64,000 bases of DNA from the NCBI RefSeq assembly GCF_002266465.3, contig NZ_CP029427.2, positions 3,474,501 to 3,538,500 of the forward strand, given 5' to 3'. Every line of letters begins with the position of its first letter. The stretch's first letter is position 1. The DNA is from Bradyrhizobium symbiodeficiens (GTDB lineage Bacteria > Pseudomonadota > Alphaproteobacteria > Rhizobiales > Xanthobacteraceae). The notes under the pieces are model-generated. The model worked only from the letters and a program-made list of their open reading frames with translations. It searched no databases and had not been told where the DNA came from. Position numbers and translations under genes: made by a program. Below are positions 27,326 to 36,667 of this stretch, piece by piece.

Positions 27326-28441
27326 TCAGCTCGCGGCGGCGGTGCTGGTCCTGCCGGGGGCTGCGGGCATGCGCGCGAACTTCAGCACGATCCGGGTTCC
27401 CGAATGGGCGGGATCGCGCTCGACCACGGCGTCGAGCTTGGAGGCCATGGCCGCGACGATGCGCTGGCCCATGCCGGTGGAGCGCGGATCGACCTTGACG
27501 TTGTCGCCGACGCCGTTGTCGGTGATCGACAGCAGGACATCCTCGCCGTGCCCGTGCAACTCGACATGTATCGGGCCGGCGCGGTCGGGATAGGCATATT
27601 TCACCGCGTTCATCACCAGTTCGTTGACGATGATGCCGACGGCGACCGCGCGGTCGGGATCGATCTCGATCGGCTCGGCCTTCAACGTCAGGCGCGACAT
27701 CCGGTTGCCTTCGGCCGAGCGGCGGAGATCCTCGAGCAGCGAGTCCAGATACTGGTTCAGGACCACGCTCTTCAGATCCTGCGAGGTGTAGAGGCGGCGG
27801 TGCACCTGCGCGACCGCGGCGACGCGGCCCATCGCGTTGGTCAGCGCCGCCTTGACCTCGTCCTGGGCGGCTGAGCTTGCCTGCAGGTGCAGCAGCGAGG
27901 CGATGATCTGGAGCGAGTTGCCGACGCGGTGGTTGACTTCGCGCAGCAGCATTTCGCGCTCGGCGGCGAGAGCTGCGTAGCGGTCGCGCGAGGCGTGGAT
28001 CTCGGCTTCGGCTTCCTCGCGTGCCCTCTGCAATTCGGCCTGGCGCAGCGCGCCTTCGGCGGCGACGTGGAGCAGGGGGATGAAATCGCCGGTGACGTCC
28101 TTGACCAGATAGTCGGCCGCGCCGGCCTTCAGCGCGGTGACCGCGATGCTGGAATCCTGCGAGGCCGTGACGAACACCACCGGCGGCGAGCCCGGGATCG
28201 CCATGATCTGCTCCAGCGTCTCCAGCCCGTCGAGGCCGGGCATGTACTGGTCGAGTGCCACCACGTCGATGATGCCGTCGACGTTGCTTTGGGCACACGC
28301 GCGGCGGATGCGCTCCAGGCCGTCCTCGCCGCTGGCGGCGTGGATGACCCTGTAGCCGCGCCGCGTCAGGCCGCGATCGACCAGGCGCGCCAGCGCGCCG
28401 TCGTCGTCGATGTAGAGCAGGGTTGGCGTGCGCTGGTTCAT
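27326..28441 (-). CDS. Response regulator-HisKA_2 histidine kinase
   Basis: 371 residues with an N-terminal receiver (YIDDD, phosphoacceptor D64 in LDQYMPGLDG) followed by a kinase of the HisKA_2/HWE-related type (H171 in REVNHRVGNSLQII, then NELVMNAVKYAYPD and a short ATPase domain). It is cytosolic. Kinases of this class often feed the PhyR-NepR-EcfG general stress pathway in alphaproteobacteria. Its ATG overlaps the stop of the preceding response regulator by four bases. It is the last gene of a coupled three-gene relay. Confidence 0.88.
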   Translation of the reverse strand: MNQRTPTLLYIDDDGALARLVDRGLTRRGYRVIHAASGEDGLERIRRACAQSNVDGIIDVVALDQYMPGLDGLETLEQIMAIPGSPPVVFVTASQDSSIAVTALKAGAADYLVKDVTGDFIPLLHVAAEGALRQAELQRAREEAEAEIHASRDRYAALAAEREMLLREVNHRVGNSLQIIASLLHLQASSAAQDEVKAALTNAMGRVAAVAQVHRRLYTSQDLKSVVLNQYLDSLLEDLRRSAEGNRMSRLTLKAEPIEIDPDRAVAVGIIVNELVMNAVKYAYPDRAGPIHVELHGHGEDVLLSITDNGVGDNVKVDPRSTGMGQRIVAAMASKLDAVVERDPAHSGTRIVLKFARMPAAPGRTSTAAAS

Positions 28442-28878
28442 GGGGCGGCGGGCGGGACCTGGATGACCGAGAAGAACAGGCCAAGCTGCCGGATGGCATT
28501 GGCGAAATTCTCGTAGTTGACGGGCTTGGTGATGTAGACGTTACAACCGAGCTCGTAGCAACGCTTGATTTCCTGGGAATCGTCCGTGGTGGTCAGCACC
28601 ACCACGGGCGAAGCCTTCAGATATTTGTTTTCCTTGATCTGCCGCAGGATGTCGATCCCGCTCATGTCGGGCAGGTTGAGGTCGAGCAGGATCAGCAGCG
28701 CGTTGCCCTTCTGCACGAGTCCGCTGCCGTCGGCGCCGAACAGATGCTGCATCGCGTCCGTGCCGTTGGGGAACGCGACGATCTCGTTGTTGACCCCCGA
28801 GCGGCGGATGTTGCGCTCGATCAGGCGGGCGTGGCCCTCGTCGTCCTCGATCATGATGATGGTGACAGGCTGGGTCAT
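28438..28878 (-). CDS. Single-domain response regulator (Rcp1-like)
   Basis: A 146-residue receiver with an acidic pocket at IEDD, phosphoacceptor D66 in LLILLDLNLPDMSG and the conserved Lys in VYITKPVNYENF. The sequence resembles the stand-alone receivers that partner phytochrome-type kinases. No output domain is present. It has four-base ATGA-type overlaps with both neighbours, so stoichiometric translation with the two kinases is expected. Confidence 0.9.
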   Translation of the reverse strand: MTQPVTIIMIEDDEGHARLIERNIRRSGVNNEIVAFPNGTDAMQHLFGADGSGLVQKGNALLILLDLNLPDMSGIDILRQIKENKYLKASPVVVLTTTDDSQEIKRCYELGCNVYITKPVNYENFANAIRQLGLFFSVIQVPPAAP

Positions 28879-30404
28879 CGATCTGCGTTCCGGTTGTTCA
28901 CGTTCCAGGCTATCGGCAACGTGATGGTGAAGGTGCTGCCCGCGTCCAGTTCCGATGATACCGACATGGTGCCGCCGAGGCGACGCACAAGTGCACGCAC
29001 ATGCGCAAGACCGATGCCCTGGCCAGGCTTGTCCTGGGTTCCCGCCCGGCGGAACAGGTCGAAGATCCGCTGGTGATCCTTAGGATCGATCCCGCGGCCA
29101 TTGTCGCTGATCTCGAAGATAGCGTATCCGAGCTTGGTTCGCCCGCGGATTCTGATCTCGCCGGGCACTCCGCGCTTCAGATACTTGATCGCATTGTCGA
29201 TCAGATTGGAGAAGATCTGCTCGAGTGCGAGCCGGTCGCTCACGATGTCGGGCAGGGGATCGAGGTGGATCTCGGCGTGGGCCTCGGCGGCCTGGTGCGC
29301 CAGCGTCGACACGATGGCCTCGATCAGTTCGCGCGTGTCGACCTTCACGGGCTGGAATTCGCGTCGGCCCTCGCGGGTGAGGTTGAGAATGGCCGAAATC
29401 AGCCGGTCCATCTTGGCGATCGACGTCTTGATGAACCGGAGCGCTTCGGAAACATCGTCCGAGAGCTGCTTGTCGGCCGCTTCGAGCATGATCTCGCCGG
29501 GGGCGCCGGGCGCCAGCGGCGGCCCGCCGGCGGGGACCTGGGTGAGGCCGCCGATGCGGCGGAAGACATCGCCGCTGAGCTCTTCGAGCTCGCTGGTGAA
29601 GCCCATGATGTTGACGAGCGGCGAGCGCAGATCGTGACTGACGATATAGGCAAAGCGCTGGATCTCGTCGTTGGCCTCGCGCAAATCGGCCGTGCGCTCG
29701 TCGACGATGGATTCGAGATTGAAATTGGCATCGCGCAGCCGCGCTTCAGCCTCGTCTCGGGCGCGAGCCGAGCGCCGCACCAGCCAGATCGAGATCAGCG
29801 CCAGCACCACGACGAGGCCGGAGCCAATCCCGGTCATCGAGGCCGCGAATGTCTGGCTACGGTCGGCGTTTTCCGAGCGTTGCCGGAATAGCCGTTCCTC
29901 CTCCTGGAGCATCCCAGAGGCGATTTTGGCGATCTCGGCGGTCGCGTCAGTCGAGGCAACCTCACGGACGACCGCGGCGGCCTTCTCCGGCTGACCCTGA
30001 GCGATGAAACCCATCTCTTGCCCGAACTGCCCGAGCCGGGTCTTGATCGCCTCGCTGAGTTTCGCGATGCTTTCGCGCTGCACCGGGTTGTCGCCGGTCA
30101 GGCGCGTGAGCCTGTCGAGGGCCGGCATTATCGCCGCGATCGCCCTCTCATGGTCGATCCTGAAAACCGCTTCTTGCGTCAGGAGGTAGCCGCGCGCTGC
30201 ACTTTCCGCACGCCGGATTTCCAACAGCAGGGCGTTGATCTGGTTCTCCGCCTCGATGGTGTGAACCACCCATTTGTTGTCATCTCTCGCCTTGTTGACG
30301 AGATAGACTGAACCCGCGCTGATGCCTGTCAGCACCAAAAGTCCCGCTGAAAACAGCAGGATCTGCCAAAATGCGCGCCGTCGTTGGGCTTTGGCCGTCA
30401 CCAC
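28875..30404 (-). CDS. Membrane sensor histidine kinase with CHASE3 domain
   Basis: 509 residues. Two membrane helices (about 13-35 and 190-210) bracket a CHASE3-type sensor (LEIRRAESAARGYLLTQEA). A short coiled coil leads to HisKA with H257 (FAYIVSHDLRSPLVNIM) and a catalytic domain (NLIDNAIKYL, DNGRGIDPKD, GQGIGLAHVRALVRRLGG). The start is GTG at 30404. This first gene of the relay operon has an EcfG-type promoter 64-88 bp upstream. Its sensor resembles that of the hybrid kinase at 13748-16060. Confidence 0.9.
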   Translation of the reverse strand: MVTAKAQRRRAFWQILLFSAGLLVLTGISAGSVYLVNKARDDNKWVVHTIEAENQINALLLEIRRAESAARGYLLTQEAVFRIDHERAIAAIMPALDRLTRLTGDNPVQRESIAKLSEAIKTRLGQFGQEMGFIAQGQPEKAAAVVREVASTDATAEIAKIASGMLQEEERLFRQRSENADRSQTFAASMTGIGSGLVVVLALISIWLVRRSARARDEAEARLRDANFNLESIVDERTADLREANDEIQRFAYIVSHDLRSPLVNIMGFTSELEELSGDVFRRIGGLTQVPAGGPPLAPGAPGEIMLEAADKQLSDDVSEALRFIKTSIAKMDRLISAILNLTREGRREFQPVKVDTRELIEAIVSTLAHQAAEAHAEIHLDPLPDIVSDRLALEQIFSNLIDNAIKYLKRGVPGEIRIRGRTKLGYAIFEISDNGRGIDPKDHQRIFDLFRRAGTQDKPGQGIGLAHVRALVRRLGGTMSVSSELDAGSTFTITLPIAWNVNNRNADR

Positions 30405-30467
30405 GGCCTCGCTCTGTCACACTCAGCGGAAGTCAAAACGCCCCCTTGGAACTGTCCCCGCGTCGAG

Positions 30468-30492
30468 AACGCGATGGGGGCCAAAGGGTTCC
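30468..30492 (-). promoter_or_regulatory. EcfG-type (general stress) promoter of the kinase operon
   Basis: On the minus strand GGAAC (30488-30492), exactly 16 bases, then CGTT (30468-30471), a full match to the EcfG consensus of Bradyrhizobium and other alphaproteobacteria. It lies in the 103-bp gap between accC and the kinase operon, in the right orientation. Confidence 0.6.
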
Positions 30493-30507
30493 ACGACGAA
30501 AGCGGAT

Positions 30508-31866
30508 TTATCGCGGAGGGGGTTCCGTCTTGCCGGCGAGGTACTGTTCCAGCCAGTGGATGTGATAGTCGCCGTTGATGATGTCGTCTTCCCGCACCAG
30601 CGCGCGGAACAGCGGCAGCGTGGTCTCGATGCCTTCCACGACCATCTCGTCCAGGGCCCGGCGCAATCGCATCAGGCATTCGGCGCGGGTCTTGCCGTGC
30701 ACGATCAGCTTGCCGACCAGGGAATCGTAATAGGGCGGGATCGTGTAGCCTTGGTACACCGCGGAATCGATGCGGACGCCGAGGCCGCCGGGCGGATGGT
30801 ATTGCAAGATGCGGCCGGGCGAGGGGCGGAAGGTCTGGGGATTCTCGGCGTTGATGCGGCACTCGATCGCATGGCCGATGACCTGGATATCTTCCTGCCT
30901 TGCCGGCAAATCGCCGCCGGCGGCGATGCGGATCTGCTCCAGCACGAGGTCGATGTCGGTGATGCTCTCGGTGACGGGATGCTCGACCTGGATGCGGGTG
31001 TTCATCTCGATGAAGTAGAACTCGCCGTCCTCGTAGAGGAATTCGATGGTGCCGACGCCGAGATATTTCATGTCGCGCATCGCCTTGGCGCAGGTTTCGC
31101 CGATCTTGGCGCGCGCGGCGGCGGCAAGGACGGGCGAGGGGCCCTCTTCCCAGACCTTCTGGTGACGGCGTTGCAGCGAGCAGTCGCGCTCGCCGAGATG
31201 GATCGCGCCGCCGCGACCGTCGCCGAGAATCTGGATCTCAATGTGGCGCGGCTTCTGGAGATATTTTTCGAGATAGACGGAGGCATCGCCGAAGGCGGAT
31301 TTGGCTTCGTTGGCCGCCGTCGACAGCGCCATCAGGAGGTCGGCCTCGCTGTGCGCCACCTTCATGCCGCGGCCACCGCCGCCGGCCGCCGCTTTCACCA
31401 ACACTGGAAAGCCGATTGTCCTGGCGATCCCCAGCGCGTCGTCATCGGGGCCGACCGCCCCGTCCGAGCCGGGCACCACGGGAATGCCGAGCTTCTTGGC
31501 GGTCTTCTTCGCCTCGATCTTGTCGCCCATCAGGCGGATGTGCTCGGCCTTGGGACCGATGAAATGCAGATTGTGCTCTGAGAGGATCTCCGCAAAGCGG
31601 GCATTCTCGGACAGGAAGCCGTAACCGGGATGCACGGCATCGGCGCCCGTGATCTCGCAGGCCGCGAGCAGCGCGGGCACGTTGAGATAGCTGTCCTTGG
31701 ACGCCGGCGGTCCGATGCAAACGCTCTCGTCCGACAGGCGCACATGCATGGCGTCGGCGTCGGCGGTGGAGTGCACGGCGACGGTCGCGATGCCGAGCTC
31801 CTTGCAGGCCCTGAGGATGCGAAGGGCGATCTCGCCGCGATTGGCTATGAGTATTTTGTCGAACAT
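30508..31866 (-). CDS. accC: Acetyl-CoA carboxylase, biotin carboxylase subunit
   Basis: A 452-residue biotin carboxylase that carboxylates the biotin on AccB with bicarbonate and ATP, the first step of fatty-acid synthesis. Visible are the opening [20 protein letters not shown], the glycine-rich ATP loop [12 protein letters not shown] and the active-site stretch [16 protein letters not shown]. It follows accB on the same strand after 81 bp occupied by a short repeat element. Confidence 0.98.
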   Translation of the reverse strand: MFDKILIANRGEIALRILRACKELGIATVAVHSTADADAMHVRLSDESVCIGPPASKDSYLNVPALLAACEITGADAVHPGYGFLSENARFAEILSEHNLHFIGPKAEHIRLMGDKIEAKKTAKKLGIPVVPGSDGAVGPDDDALGIARTIGFPVLVKAAAGGGGRGMKVAHSEADLLMALSTAANEAKSAFGDASVYLEKYLQKPRHIEIQILGDGRGGAIHLGERDCSLQRRHQKVWEEGPSPVLAAAARAKIGETCAKAMRDMKYLGVGTIEFLYEDGEFYFIEMNTRIQVEHPVTESITDIDLVLEQIRIAAGGDLPARQEDIQVIGHAIECRINAENPQTFRPSPGRILQYHPPGGLGVRIDSAVYQGYTIPPYYDSLVGKLIVHGKTRAECLMRLRRALDEMVVEGIETTLPLFRALVREDDIINGDYHIHWLEQYLAGKTEPPPR

Positions 31867-31879
31867 GGTGTCCTGTCGC

Positions 31880-31948
31880 GAATGGCGAGTGGCGAATGGC
31901 GAGTAGGGAAGGGGTGGACCATTCGCTATTCGCTATTCCCCATTCGCT
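31880..31948. repeat. Short direct and inverted repeat between accB and accC
   Basis: On the plus strand GCGAATGGCGAGT occurs, followed by a second GGCGAATGGCGAGTAG, and then the complementary-type motif ATTCGCTATTCGCTATTCCC, so the segment can fold back on itself. From memory, elements of this GCGAATGGCGA type recur in Bradyrhizobium intergenic regions. It could tune the relative amounts of accB and accC message. Confidence 0.6.
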
Positions 31949-32436
31949 TACTCAATAATCACCAGCGGCTCGCCGTACTCGACCGGCTGGCCGTCCTCGA
32001 CCAGGATCTGCGTCACCGTGCCGGCGCGCGGCGAGGGGATCTGGTTCATGGTCTTCATGGCTTCGATGATCAGCAGCGTCTGTCCGACCGAAACCTTGCT
32101 GCCGACCTCGATGAACGGCTTGGCGCCGGGCTCCGGTGACCAATAGGCGGTGCCGACCATCGGCGAACTGACGGCGCCGGGATGCTTCGACAGGTCGGGT
32201 CCGGTGGCGGCAGGCGCGGCGGAGGCTGCCGGCAGGGCGGCGGGAGCGGCTGCCATCTGCATCGGCATGGTCGCGGCAACGCTGATGTTGCGGGCGACGC
32301 GCAGGCGCAGGCCTGCCCGTTCGATCTCGATCTCGGTGAGACTGGTCTCATCGAGCAGCAGGGCGAGCTCACGGACGAGCGCGGAATCCTCGCTGGAAAA
32401 CTTTGCGGCTGCTTTGTCGTCTGGCTGGCGCGCCAT
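31948..32436 (-). CDS. accB: Acetyl-CoA carboxylase biotin carboxyl carrier protein
   Basis: 162 residues with a helical N terminus, an Ala/Pro-rich linker (about 55-80) and a C-terminal biotinyl domain carrying the biotin-accepting lysine in EAMKTMNQI. It works with AccC (next gene) and with AccAD encoded elsewhere. It is 38 bp downstream of aroQ, forming the usual aroQ-accB-accC operon. Confidence 0.98.
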   Translation of the reverse strand: MARQPDDKAAAKFSSEDSALVRELALLLDETSLTEIEIERAGLRLRVARNISVAATMPMQMAAAPAALPAASAAPAATGPDLSKHPGAVSSPMVGTAYWSPEPGAKPFIEVGSKVSVGQTLLIIEAMKTMNQIPSPRAGTVTQILVEDGQPVEYGEPLVIIE

Positions 32437-32474
32437 GTTGTTTGATCCGAATGTTCTGTTTGATGAAGGGGGCT

Positions 32475-32942
32475 TCAGGCTTTGGGCTTGATGGCAAGCT
32501 TGGCGGCAAGGCCCTGGATGGCGAGGCGGTAGCCCTCGATGCCGAATCCGCAGAGCGAGGCGAAAGCCGCACGCGCGGTGTAGGAGTGGTGACGAAAGCT
32601 CTCGCGGGCGTGGATGTTGGTCACATGCACTTCGACCGTCGGGATCTGCACCGCGAGCAGCGCGTCATGCAGCGCGATCGAGGTGTGCGAATAGCCGCCG
32701 GCATTGACGATGATGCCCTTCATCTTGCGGGCATGCGCCTCGTGGATGAAGTCGATCAGCTCGCCCTCGCGATTGGACTGCCGGCAGTCAGCCTTGAGGC
32801 CGAAGCTGGCGGCCGTGTCCCGGCACAGCGCCTCGACGTCGGCCAGCGTGGCGTGGCCGTACTTCTCGGGCTCGCGCGTCCCCAACATGTTGAGGTTAGG
32901 CCCGTTGAGAACGAGGATCGTATCGGTTGCTGGTTCGGCCAT
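32475..32942 (-). CDS. aroQ: Type II 3-dehydroquinate dehydratase
   Basis: A 155-residue dodecameric-type enzyme that dehydrates 3-dehydroquinate in the shikimate pathway. Family motifs are [21 protein letters not shown] (the lid tyrosine and the active-site arginine region), [32 protein letters not shown] and [17 protein letters not shown]. It is first gene of the operon with accB and accC. Confidence 0.97.
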   Translation of the reverse strand: MAEPATDTILVLNGPNLNMLGTREPEKYGHATLADVEALCRDTAASFGLKADCRQSNREGELIDFIHEAHARKMKGIIVNAGGYSHTSIALHDALLAVQIPTVEVHVTNIHARESFRHHSYTARAAFASLCGFGIEGYRLAIQGLAAKLAIKPKA

Positions 32943-33148
32943 TCCTATCCCGGCAGGTGCTTCGGCGTGGCGGGGGTTATAGGTAACAAAGCGGCCTAGG
33001 GGAAGCCTTGAAGGGCCTCCCAGGGGCCTTCAGGTACCTCATCTCCGGTGCAAAAACCTGTGCGCAAGCTACGGAAATTGCTTGTTAACCAGTTCCAATC
33101 GTGGCTGCCGGAGGGAGGCTCGCCGGGGAGGGCGACGCATAGGCCAAA

Positions 33149-33176
33149 GGCCCCTGCCGATGTTTCGGCAAGGGCC
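33149..33176 (-). terminator. Hairpin after the DUF1236 gene
   Basis: A stem of about 12 bp (33149-33160 with 33165-33176, one mismatch, loop TGTT) located 24 bases after the DUF1236 stop. The T-tract on the minus strand is short (TTT), so termination may be partial. Confidence 0.5.
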
Positions 33177-33199
33177 CATTTGGGGTTCAGCGAGGCAGC

Positions 33200-34000
33200 T
33201 TAGCCTTCGATGATGTAGACGATCTCGCGCGTCTGCGGACGGACGATCACGTACTGGCCGCGGACGTAGATGACTTCATAGCCACGCCATTGCGGATAGA
33301 TCTCCACGATCCGGGGCGGCAGCGGATGGAAGTGGACCGATGCCGGGATCGCGGTGCCGACCGAGATGTTGAAGTTGACGTTGGTGGTCTCCTGGATCTT
33401 GGTCGACTTGATCGCCGTCGAGATTTCAGTCCGCTTCTCTGCGGGCGGCGCAGCCGCGGTCGCGGGGGCGTTACCCGTCGTGGTCTGAGACTTGCCGTCG
33501 GTGGTGCCCGGACGGTTCTCGGCATTGTTGCTCTTGGCGGCGCCGCCCGCCTTGTTGTCCTCGGCCTTCATGTCCTTCGCGCCGGACTTGGTGGAATCCG
33601 ACTTGGTCGTCGAGTCCGAACTCATGCTCTTTGACTTGTCCTGGGCGCCCTGGGCGTGCTCACCCTTGACGTCGCCCTTGCTCGCGCCGGCCTTATCGTC
33701 GGCCGAGTTCTTGTTCATCGCACCGGACTTTTCCATCCCGCCGGATTTCTCCATGGTGCCGGACGACTTGTCCTCGGCGGCTCCGCCGGGCTTCATGGCG
33801 CCGCCGGCCTGGCCGACAGTGCCCTTGTCCCGGCCCATGGCGCCGCCATGGTCTGCCGCACCACCCGAAGGCTGCGCGTGCTGCGTCGGCTGTGCGCCGG
33901 CCGCACCGCCGGTGTCGCCTTTCATGCCCTGTGCGTTCGCCACACCGGCGCCGGCGACGAGTGCGGCCGCGGCAACCGAGATCATAAAGCGGTTCAACAT
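33200..34000 (-). CDS. DUF1236 domain exported protein
   Basis: 266 residues with a signal peptide (cleaved near ANA/QGM), a long Gly/Lys/Asp/Ser-rich low-complexity central part full of AGG, SGGM and KSDS motifs, and a C-terminal DUF1236 module (about 215-266: HFHPLPPRIVEIYPQWRGYE and VRPQTREIVYII). The low-complexity middle is hydrophilic and probably disordered, as in desiccation-related proteins. GAGGAG precedes the ATG. An EcfG-type promoter just upstream suggests general-stress induction. Confidence 0.87.
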   Translation of the reverse strand: MLNRFMISVAAAALVAGAGVANAQGMKGDTGGAAGAQPTQHAQPSGGAADHGGAMGRDKGTVGQAGGAMKPGGAAEDKSSGTMEKSGGMEKSGAMNKNSADDKAGASKGDVKGEHAQGAQDKSKSMSSDSTTKSDSTKSGAKDMKAEDNKAGGAAKSNNAENRPGTTDGKSQTTTGNAPATAAAPPAEKRTEISTAIKSTKIQETTNVNFNISVGTAIPASVHFHPLPPRIVEIYPQWRGYEVIYVRGQYVIVRPQTREIVYIIEG

Positions 34001-34044
34001 CGAATTCTCCTCACGTGGTTCTTTGCGTCATTGCCCGCGCCGAC

Positions 34045-34069
34045 AACGAAAGGGGATTTGAGTTGTTCC
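34045..34069 (-). promoter_or_regulatory. EcfG-type promoter of the DUF1236 gene
   Basis: On the minus strand GGAAC (34065-34069), a 16-base spacer and CGTT (34045-34048), all nine fixed bases matching. The predicted start gives a leader of roughly 38 nt. Confidence 0.65.
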
Positions 34070-34154
34070 GGAACTTCGGCTGTTCCGCGGCATTTGTTTG
34101 TTGAACGCCAGATGAATGACTTTGCACGAAGCTGCCAACGTTCGGCGCGCAAGA

Positions 34155-34183
34155 AAAAGGCCGGCTTTTTCAGCCGGCCTTTT
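34155..34183. terminator. Bidirectional rho-independent terminator downstream of the DsbA-like gene
   Basis: A 12-bp stem (34155-34166 with 34172-34183; core AAGGCCGGCT/AGCCGGCCTT, loop TTTTC) flanked by A and T runs, 28 bases after the thioredoxin-like gene's stop. Confidence 0.85.
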
Positions 34184-34210
34184 GGGTCGTCAATATCGTA
34201 GATCGTGTGA

Positions 34211-34978
34211 TCAGCAGGTCGCCTTGCCACAGCGGGCAATGCCGATCTTTTCCTTCAGGCCTTCGACGCCGACGGCGCCGATCACGATCTGCTTGCCGAT
34301 CACGTAGCTCGGCGTGCCGTTCATGCCCATCGCTTCGGCGAGCTTGAAGTTCTCCTCGATGGTGGCGCGCACCTCGGGGCTGGCGAGGTCCTTCTCGATC
34401 CTGGCGGTGTCGAGGCCGGCTTCCTTGGCGGCTTGAAGCGCGCGCGCCTTGTCGGCGGCGCCGCGGCCGCCGAGCAGCTTCTGGTGGAAGTCGAGATATT
34501 TCTTGCCGGAGGGATCCTGCATGCGCACGGCAACCGCCACCTGCGCCGCCTCGACCGAGCCCTGACTCAGCACCGGAAACTCCTTCAGCACCACCTTCAG
34601 CTTCGGATCGCTTTTCATCAGGGTGAGCATGTCGTCCATCGCGCGCTTGCAGTAGCCGCAATTGTAATCGAAGAACTCGACGAAGGTGACGTCGCCGTCC
34701 TTGTTGCCGAGCACGACCTGGCGCGGCGAGTTGAAGATCGCGTCCGCATTCTGCGTGACGCTGGCCTCGTGCTTCTGCGTCTCGGCCGCGGCCTGGCGCT
34801 TGCTGAGCTCGGCCATCGCCTCTTCGAGCACCTCGGGATGGCTGACGAGATAGTTCTTGATGATCTTCTCGATATCGGTGCGCTGGCCATCGGAGAAACT
34901 GTCGGCCGAGGCGGGCGCGGCCGCGCCGAACAAAGCGAGCGCAAACAGCGCGGGAGCAAGCAGGCGCAGCGAAGGCAT
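34211..34978 (-). CDS. DsbA-family thiol:disulfide oxidoreductase
   Basis: A 255-residue periplasmic protein with a signal peptide (cleaved near ASA/DSF), an N-terminal helical segment and a DsbA/ScsC-like thioredoxin domain with the CGYC active site in FFDYNCGYCKRAMDDM and the cis-proline loop MNGTPSYVIG. It likely oxidises or isomerises disulfides in exported proteins. The C-terminal CGKATC holds two extra cysteines. Confidence 0.92.
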   Translation of the reverse strand: MPSLRLLAPALFALALFGAAAPASADSFSDGQRTDIEKIIKNYLVSHPEVLEEAMAELSKRQAAAETQKHEASVTQNADAIFNSPRQVVLGNKDGDVTFVEFFDYNCGYCKRAMDDMLTLMKSDPKLKVVLKEFPVLSQGSVEAAQVAVAVRMQDPSGKKYLDFHQKLLGGRGAADKARALQAAKEAGLDTARIEKDLASPEVRATIEENFKLAEAMGMNGTPSYVIGKQIVIGAVGVEGLKEKIGIARCGKATC

Positions 34979-35076
34979 GGGTAAATCCTCTTATCCAAAG
35001 CAGGTTTCGGAATACGTCCCGGCGGACTTAAGCTCGGTGTCGTGACGTCGTGGTATCGGGCGTCGTTCGAGTTACG

Positions 35077-36477
35077 TCAGTTGCGTGGCGGCTTCGCCGC
35101 CACGATGTCGTCGGCCCTGACCCATCCGGGCGTGCCGACGGCGAAACGGGTTTTCGCGCGCGTGGCGAGCTCGCGGGCGGTCTTGTTGTCGCCGCGCAGG
35201 TAAGCGGCTTGCGCCGAGGCGAGATCCGCTTCGGCATAGTCGCCCTTCCGGCCGTAGGCCATCGCGAGCTGGGTATAGCCGAGCACCGCCTCGGGTTCTC
35301 GGGCTACCGCACCGCGGAGAATCCGAACGGCGTCGTCGGTGTAGGCCTTATTATCGGTTCCAACCAGAGCCTGCCCAAGTAACATCTCGATGAGGGGGGC
35401 GTTGTTGGAAAGCTGTGCGGCCTTGCGCAACGGAGCGATCGCCTCGGCCGGCTTGCCGCTTTCCAACAGGGCCTGGCCGCGGACCTCGTAAAAGTACGGA
35501 TTGTTGGGCTGGACCTGGATCAGCGCGTCGATCTGCGCGAGCGCGCTGCGCAAATCCCCGTGCAGATAGGTGCTGATGGCGCGGGCATAACGTGCCGGCA
35601 TGCTGTCGTTGGTCTGGGGATAGCGGCGGTACACCGTTTCCGGCCGCTCCATGAACGCGGAGATCTTGGCACGAACCATGTCGTGGCGTAGCTGCAGCGC
35701 GGCATCGTCCTTCTTGTTCCAATAGGGGCTGGAACTGGCGAGTTCCTGAAGCGCGGCGACGCGCTCGGCCGGCATCGGATGCGACTGGAGATAGGGATCG
35801 GCGCCGCGCGACGCGAACAGGCTCTCGCTGGTGAAGCGCTTGAAGGTCTCGTACATGCCCTTCGGCGATTGCTGGGTCGCGGTCAGGAATTTCACGCCGG
35901 CGCGGTCGGCGTTCTCCTCCTGCTGGCGCTGGTAGGACAGCAGCGTCCGGCGGATCATCTCCTGTGGAGCGGCGATCGCGGCGGCGCCGGCATTGGCGAG
36001 CCCGTTGTTGCCGGCGCTGCTGCGCTGGGTGCTGCCCGCGGCGATCGCGCCGGCGCCGAGCAGCATCGCGATGATCATCTGGGTCTGGGCGGCCGCGAGC
36101 TGCTCGCGCAGCTTGGACAGATGGCCACCGGCCAGATGCCCGGTCTCGTGCGCGAGCACGCCGATGATCTGGTTCGGCGTCTCCGATTGAAGGATCGCGC
36201 CGTAATTGACGAAGATGCGGCGGCCGTCGGCGACGAACGCGTTGAACGAACTGTCGTTGATGATCACCATCTGGATGTTCTGCTTCTCCAGACCCGCGGC
36301 GCGCAGGATCGGGCGCGTGTATTCGCGCAGCAGCTGCTCGGTCTCGGTGTCGCGCAGGACCGGCGGCCCCTTCTGCTGCGCCCGCGCCGCCGGGAGCGGC
36401 AGCAGCGCGATCGCCGCAGCCGTGACAAGGGCGGTGAGGGCGGAGGCCTTCTTGCGCAATGCGATCTGGAACGACAT
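35077..36477 (-). CDS. M48-family metalloprotease with TPR repeats (BepA-like)
   Basis: 466 residues with a signal peptide (cleaved near ARA/QQK), an M48 zinc-protease domain with the HETGHLAGGH motif and the distal glutamate in QQEENADRAG, then tetratricopeptide repeats (about 290-440). The architecture matches BepA/YfgC, which degrades or assists misassembled outer-membrane proteins such as LptD. I chose ATG 36477 over the TTG at 36480. It is divergent from the aminotransferase gene. Confidence 0.9.
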   Translation of the reverse strand: MSFQIALRKKASALTALVTAAAIALLPLPAARAQQKGPPVLRDTETEQLLREYTRPILRAAGLEKQNIQMVIINDSSFNAFVADGRRIFVNYGAILQSETPNQIIGVLAHETGHLAGGHLSKLREQLAAAQTQMIIAMLLGAGAIAAGSTQRSSAGNNGLANAGAAAIAAPQEMIRRTLLSYQRQQEENADRAGVKFLTATQQSPKGMYETFKRFTSESLFASRGADPYLQSHPMPAERVAALQELASSSPYWNKKDDAALQLRHDMVRAKISAFMERPETVYRRYPQTNDSMPARYARAISTYLHGDLRSALAQIDALIQVQPNNPYFYEVRGQALLESGKPAEAIAPLRKAAQLSNNAPLIEMLLGQALVGTDNKAYTDDAVRILRGAVAREPEAVLGYTQLAMAYGRKGDYAEADLASAQAAYLRGDNKTARELATRAKTRFAVGTPGWVRADDIVAAKPPRN

Positions 36478-36667
36478 CAAACGGTCTTGGTCAAACGGTC
36501 TGGACAGCAGTTTCGTGATTGGTTTTGGCGATTGGCGGCGGACCGGATACGCGATATGCCCTTACGAGCGTTACCCTTATGAGCCGTACAATGCGGCCAG
36601 TCTGGGGCGCAAGCGCTCCGTTTTCCGGACCGGACGCACCGGTCCGCCAGCGAAATAGCAGAAATCG

